Of a stretch of DNA of 64,000 bases, positions 60,191-64,000 are shown in pieces; position 1 is the first letter of the stretch, and every line of letters starts with the position of its first letter. The notes below the pieces were generated by a model that was not told the origin of the DNA, did no database searches, and saw only the letters and a list, made by a program, of their open reading frames with translations. Made by a program: the position numbers and the translations under genes. The stretch is from Eurosta solidaginis (taxonomy: Eukaryota > Arthropoda > Insecta > Diptera > Tephritidae), in the NCBI RefSeq assembly GCF_040869045.1, contig NC_090321.1, positions 72,635,183 to 72,699,182 of the forward strand. Direction: 5' to 3'.

Positions 60191-61190
60191 ACTCAGCGTG
60201 CACACAGAGTATATTAACTTTGATTGGACAACGTTTGGTTGTACAGGTATAAAGGAATCGAGATAGATATAGACTTCCATATATCAAAATCATCAGTATC
60301 GAAAAAAAATTTGATTGAGTATTGGGTATTGAAAATGAGCGAAATCAGATAATAGTTACGCCCACTTTTTATATATATAACATTTTGGAAAACACAAAAA
60401 AACCGATTATTAATAATACACCTAGAATGTTGAAATTTGACGTGTGGACTGATATTGAGACTCTTGATAAAAATTTGAAAAATTTGTTTAAAATGGGCGT
60501 GGGACCGCTCACTTGTGATAAAATCAATTTTACAAATATTATTAATCATAAATCAAAAATCGTTAAACCTATCGTAAAAAAATTCGGCAGAGGTTGCCTT
60601 TACTATATCGAAAGCTTTGAAGAAAACTTAACGAAATCGGTTAAGGACCACGCCCACTTTTATATAAAAGATTCTTAAAAGGGTCGTGGACGAATAAAAT
60701 AAGCTATATCTTTGCAAAAAAGAGCTTTATGTCAATGGTATTTCGTTTCCCAAGTGGATTTATAACAATAAATAAGAAACACTTCAAATTTAAAAAAATG
60801 GGTGTGGCACCGCCTCTTTTATGACTAAGCAATTTTCTATGTGTCGGGAGCCATTACTCGAAGAAAAATTAACGGATCGCAATGAAATAACAATTTGCTT
60901 ACAGCAGAAAATATTTCTAGTAAAAATGGACTTGGCAAATTAGATATAAAACAGGTTTAAAAGGGTCGTCGATTAGAATAATAAGCTATAACTTAGCAAA
61001 AAATAGTTTTGAAGCAATGATATTTCACTTATCAAGTTTTATTGTAAGAGGAAATGGGGAGACATTTTTTTTAAGCGGGCGGTACCACGTGTCATGTAGA
61101 AAAGTAATTTATCTGAATTGAAAAGTACAATTGAAGCTCGCGCTGAGTATATAATGTTCCGTTACACCCAAACTTTACTTTACTTGTTAT
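60191..61190 (+). repeat. Large dispersed fly repeat
   Basis: Same family as 49540-50400: TACTCAGCGTGCACACAGAG near 60191, GGAATCGAGATAGATATAGA near 60255, GGCGTGGGACCGCTCACTTG near 60495, GTGTGGCACCGCC near 60803. End CGCTGAGTATATAATGTTCC near 61141 followed by TACTTGTTAT. Non-coding; the 118-codon frame inside is a by-product. Confidence 0.6.
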
Positions 61191-61880
61191 CTTATGACGA
61201 TGTCAAATCCGAAGCAGTGCGACCAAAGCGTTTATGTGAGTTCCAATCGACAATGCTCCAGATCCACATAAAAATTTGACATACAAATGCAACAACAAAT
61301 TGATCCAGATAAATATCAGGATCAAAACGTTGTTGTTGGATGTGGATGTTAAGCTTTAATCGGCAACTGGATCACTGTCAATTGCAACGAACGATTAGTC
61401 ATAACCATACGATAGCCAATCAAATTTTATTGCCTATACATTTTTGAGTTGCCGAATTTATTTTGTTTTTGGAGATTTATTTTTTCGTTTGCGAATTAAA
61501 TCATATCATATGCTTTGTTTGTATCATTTTATTCGTCATCCTCTCGAGATTACTTGAAATGTGTCTCGTGTAATCTGCTTCCGCTTAAGGGTTCGGTTCC
61601 GATTCCAATAAACTAAATTGTATGTTCCGATTCTGGCTTCGGTAAAATTCATTCTATTGCATCTTAAATATGCATGCATACGCATCTCATGCTCACAAGC
61701 AACAATCACCTAGGTCCAACCATTTTACATGGGACTTTGGCGATTATTGCTTATGACTACAGATATATCCATATAAGTAGTACACATTTTATTGTAAACA
61801 TGATAAATACTCATGTGTTCCCATCCCGTTGACATTTGCCCTGCTGGCTATCAATGTTTAGGTTTACGAAAGACCAGGTG
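61191..61880. other. No gene recognised
   Basis: No coding frame or repeat boundary; moderately AT-rich. Confidence 0.4.
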
Positions 61881-62900
61881 GCGAAGAACATAGTTAACAA
61901 CTGCAACGAGGCTCAAAGCCTTGTGGCAGCTTGAGCGCAGACCACACGGCTATAGTGGTACGGCGCCATCAAATACGGAACGATCAGGCTACCTTATTTT
62001 GTACCTGCGCTTCGAAGGGGCCCTTAGAGTCACAATAGCTTCCAGATAACTGTAGTATTTTTAGGGCGGATGTAGTAGCCATGACGAAAGCAGTAGAAAA
62101 ACTGGGGGCAGCCACGTCAGTTTTTACATTGACAGCCGCGATTAAGACAATAATCTCGCATAGCATAACATCTAAAAGTCCGTTAGAGTGTAAGCATTCC
62201 CAGCATTCATCAGACATCTATATAGAGTCTCAAGACATATGGAAATAGGAATAAAAAATTGGATAAGCTCGGTAAAAAGGGCACATCCCCCGAAGCTTGC
62301 ACCGTAAACGTTCCAAAAAGATTAGACGAGGTTAAGAGAAGAAGAGAGTTGCACATGATCGTCCAAGCAGGAAAGTCGTGGACCCAAGCGCTGGGCTGCA
62401 AAGAGTCGAAGCAGGTCCTCCAACCTTAAAGTAACAAAGTTACACTTATCCTTAAATAGAGATGACTGTAGGGTGATGACGGGTAGTCTGAGTGGACACT
62501 GCCTTTCTCCCGAGTAATGAAGGTGCTAAATCCTGCAGAGAGGACATTTGTGGCCACATAATAATGTATCTTATCTGGGATAAATTCGAAGTTAATAATA
62601 GTGCTGGAGAACCCATATGACGAATACAGGCCAAGTTGGATGTTGTTCTCAGGGCGCCGTTGATTCCGACCAGCGCTGTTCGCTGTACACACGTCAACAT
62701 TGTCGTAATGCTACCCGTGCTCAGTGCATTACCATTGGTGGGAGACTCCTGTTCTTGCTTTTTCTATAGCAGTACATGGCAACGAAGGTTTTATTTCATA
62801 GCCCAATGCTTATCATAAAAGCTTTCTGAAGACCGTTCCTAAATATTTTTTTATCAAAAAAGAGCTACGGTATTCCCTAAAACGACGGTGGTCTGAAAAC
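61880..62900 (+). pseudogene. RNase H remnant of a non-LTR element
   Basis: On the + strand VFRADVVAMTKAVEKLGAAT near 62060-62120 fits the A-E-x-x-A-I helix of RNase H (with E changed to D). AAIKTIISHSITSKSPLECK near 62135-62200 follows in order. SGHCLLPSNE near 62490-62520 fits the later TGHxLI region. Strongly decayed, several frames. Confidence 0.55.
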
Positions 62901-63214
62901 ATGTATCTTAGATCTATGAAATGGTTCCATTTTGGTAGGGTTGACAGATAACATATTTGACTGCCAGGCAATCTGCGCGGGTAACCACGCGGCAGCTATT
63001 GATTTGAAGGACCGTCAGAAGCTTGTTTACTACTACAACCCATAGTAGGGAAGGGACCCACAACACCCCCTTACTTTGAACATGTTCCCAGACTTTGGTA
63101 TGTAGAACAGCTTAAAGCAATTTCAATTGCGCAGGAATAAATTCATCCGACCCTGGAGAATTTTAAGGCTTCAAAGAATTAGAAGATCGCACAATTTGAT
63201 GCGCAAAAATACAA

Positions 63215-63400
63215 GACGCGATAAGCCTCCGAGGGGATTTACGCCAAGCTTCTCTTCCAATTTGAGTCGTGCTACCATAAAATTGTTCCTACAAATTGGC
63301 GAGACTGAGCCTAAATATTTTATGCCAACTCAGAAAAAACGTTTTTCTAAGGATTTCGAAACGGGGCCTTGAACTGGACCATCGGTGTGGTGTATATTGG
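63215..63400 (-). mobile_element. tRNA-derived SINE, minus orientation
   Basis: CCTCCGAGGGGATTTACGCC near 63224, CTTCTCTTCCAATTTGAGTC near 63250, CCTACAAATTGGCGAGACTG near 63289 and TTTTATGCCAACTCAGAAAA near 63318 match the SINE body in reverse. A head remnant CTTGAACTGGACCATCGGTG lies near 63369. Confidence 0.65.
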
Positions 63401-63639
63401 AGCGATTTTCTGTCATCCTTTTTTAAATTCTGTTGGGAAACAGATCGGCTTTGGTGTTATGCCATTTTTGGTTGGCTTTCGTGCAATTGGGATGACAGGC
63501 ATTCCTGCAGAGCCAAGCATCGTCAGCCATTTATGGAAGAATACCTGCGCCAGTTCATCAGAAAAGTTATTCTCCTTTTGAAGCTTCAGTGGTTCTGTCC
63601 TACTCATCACCCAGCTATAATTAGACATCTTCTTCTACT

Positions 63640-64000
63640 TTATCTTTCATTTCTGCTTCCTATACCTGTCTTTCCCTTATTCCATCTTTCTCCCTCCCCA
63701 TCTCACCCTATATCTTCCTCCTCATAACGCTCATCCACTCCCACTTCCACGTTCAAACAATTTTTAACCTTCCACAGTCTGGGCATATAGCAACAATGTC
63801 CGATTAAATATTGGGTCGGATGGAAGTGAGCCTCTTCATGTAGTCGCTTCTACAAGGGCTTAGTTGGGAAATTAGTTCTCTGGGACACTTTCCTACATAA
63901 CTGCAGCTCCACTATTGTTTCCTGAGCTGTATTGTTTTTCTCATGCCTGTATAGCACCTACATCTCTACAGTTCTTCTTCGCTGTCCTATATTGCGATCA
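63640..64000 (-). repeat. Pyrimidine-rich tract and R1-like C-terminal remnant
   Basis: 63640-63760 is a C/T-rich tract. From 63780 to the window end, on the minus strand, short stretches match in order the R1-like C-terminus preserved at 15276-15480 (AGCTCCACTATTGTTTCCTG versus AGCTCCATTGCTGTTGCCTG). The element runs off the window. Confidence 0.45.

Noticed and set aside
60322..60678. 118-codon + strand frame
   Set aside because: Inside the large dispersed non-coding repeat; other copies do not keep it open.

Overview
The window is genomic DNA of a higher fly. A tephritid fruit fly is most likely: the one host gene closely resembles Drosophila trehalase, and many of the repeats are types I associate with tephritid genomes. 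The species cannot be named from sequence alone. DNA is AT-rich, intergenic space is large, and almost everything outside one gene is transposable-element (TE) debris.

The only host protein-coding gene I can support is a secreted-type trehalase (Treh, glycoside hydrolase family 37) on the + strand. It has five coding exons: 27889-28040, 46163-46346, 46431-47309, 48966-49364 and 55999-56160. All introns are GT-AG and all phases agree, giving a 591-residue protein with signal peptide, both trehalase signatures, the catalytic Asp (residue 339) and the catalytic Glu (residue 552). Intron 1 is 18.1 kb and intron 4 is 6.6 kb; both are packed with repeats.

Region 1-27.5 kb is a graveyard of non-LTR retrotransposons (Jockey-like, R1-like, RTE-like), two kinds of tRNA-derived SINE, solo LTRs of one LTR family, fold-back elements and small DNA transposons. 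One of these is a hAT-type MITE with an exact 8-bp target duplication.

Intron 1 (28.0-46.2 kb) holds a 1.1-kb fold-back element near the splice donor and a ~128-bp minisatellite of about ten copies. It also holds a complete, recent LTR retrotransposon (32358-36042) with near-identical LTRs and a GTTG target duplication. Its single long ORF joins Gag-protease directly to the C-terminus of integrase. The same intron has several RNase H fragments, a solo LTR with ATAT target duplication, and an AT-rich higher-order repeat split by a near-perfect hairpin.

Introns 3 and 4 contain a SINE, RTE fragments, a large dispersed fly repeat, a ~120-bp minisatellite and a 1.0-kb tandem duplication.

Downstream of Treh lies the most notable element, at 57002-59414. 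It is a Transib-type DNA transposon (the lineage that gave rise to RAG1) with 36-bp terminal inverted repeats. These begin with CACAGTG, identical to the V(D)J recombination heptamer, and have an A-rich nonamer-like block after 23 bp. A near-perfect 5-bp target duplication flanks the element, and it carries a truncated RAG1-like transposase ORF. The rest of the window to 64 kb is a further fold-back element, a dispersed repeat, RNase H remnants and a SINE.

I found no operon, CRISPR, rRNA or genuine tRNA gene. The parts are mainly independent insertions, not a cooperating system.
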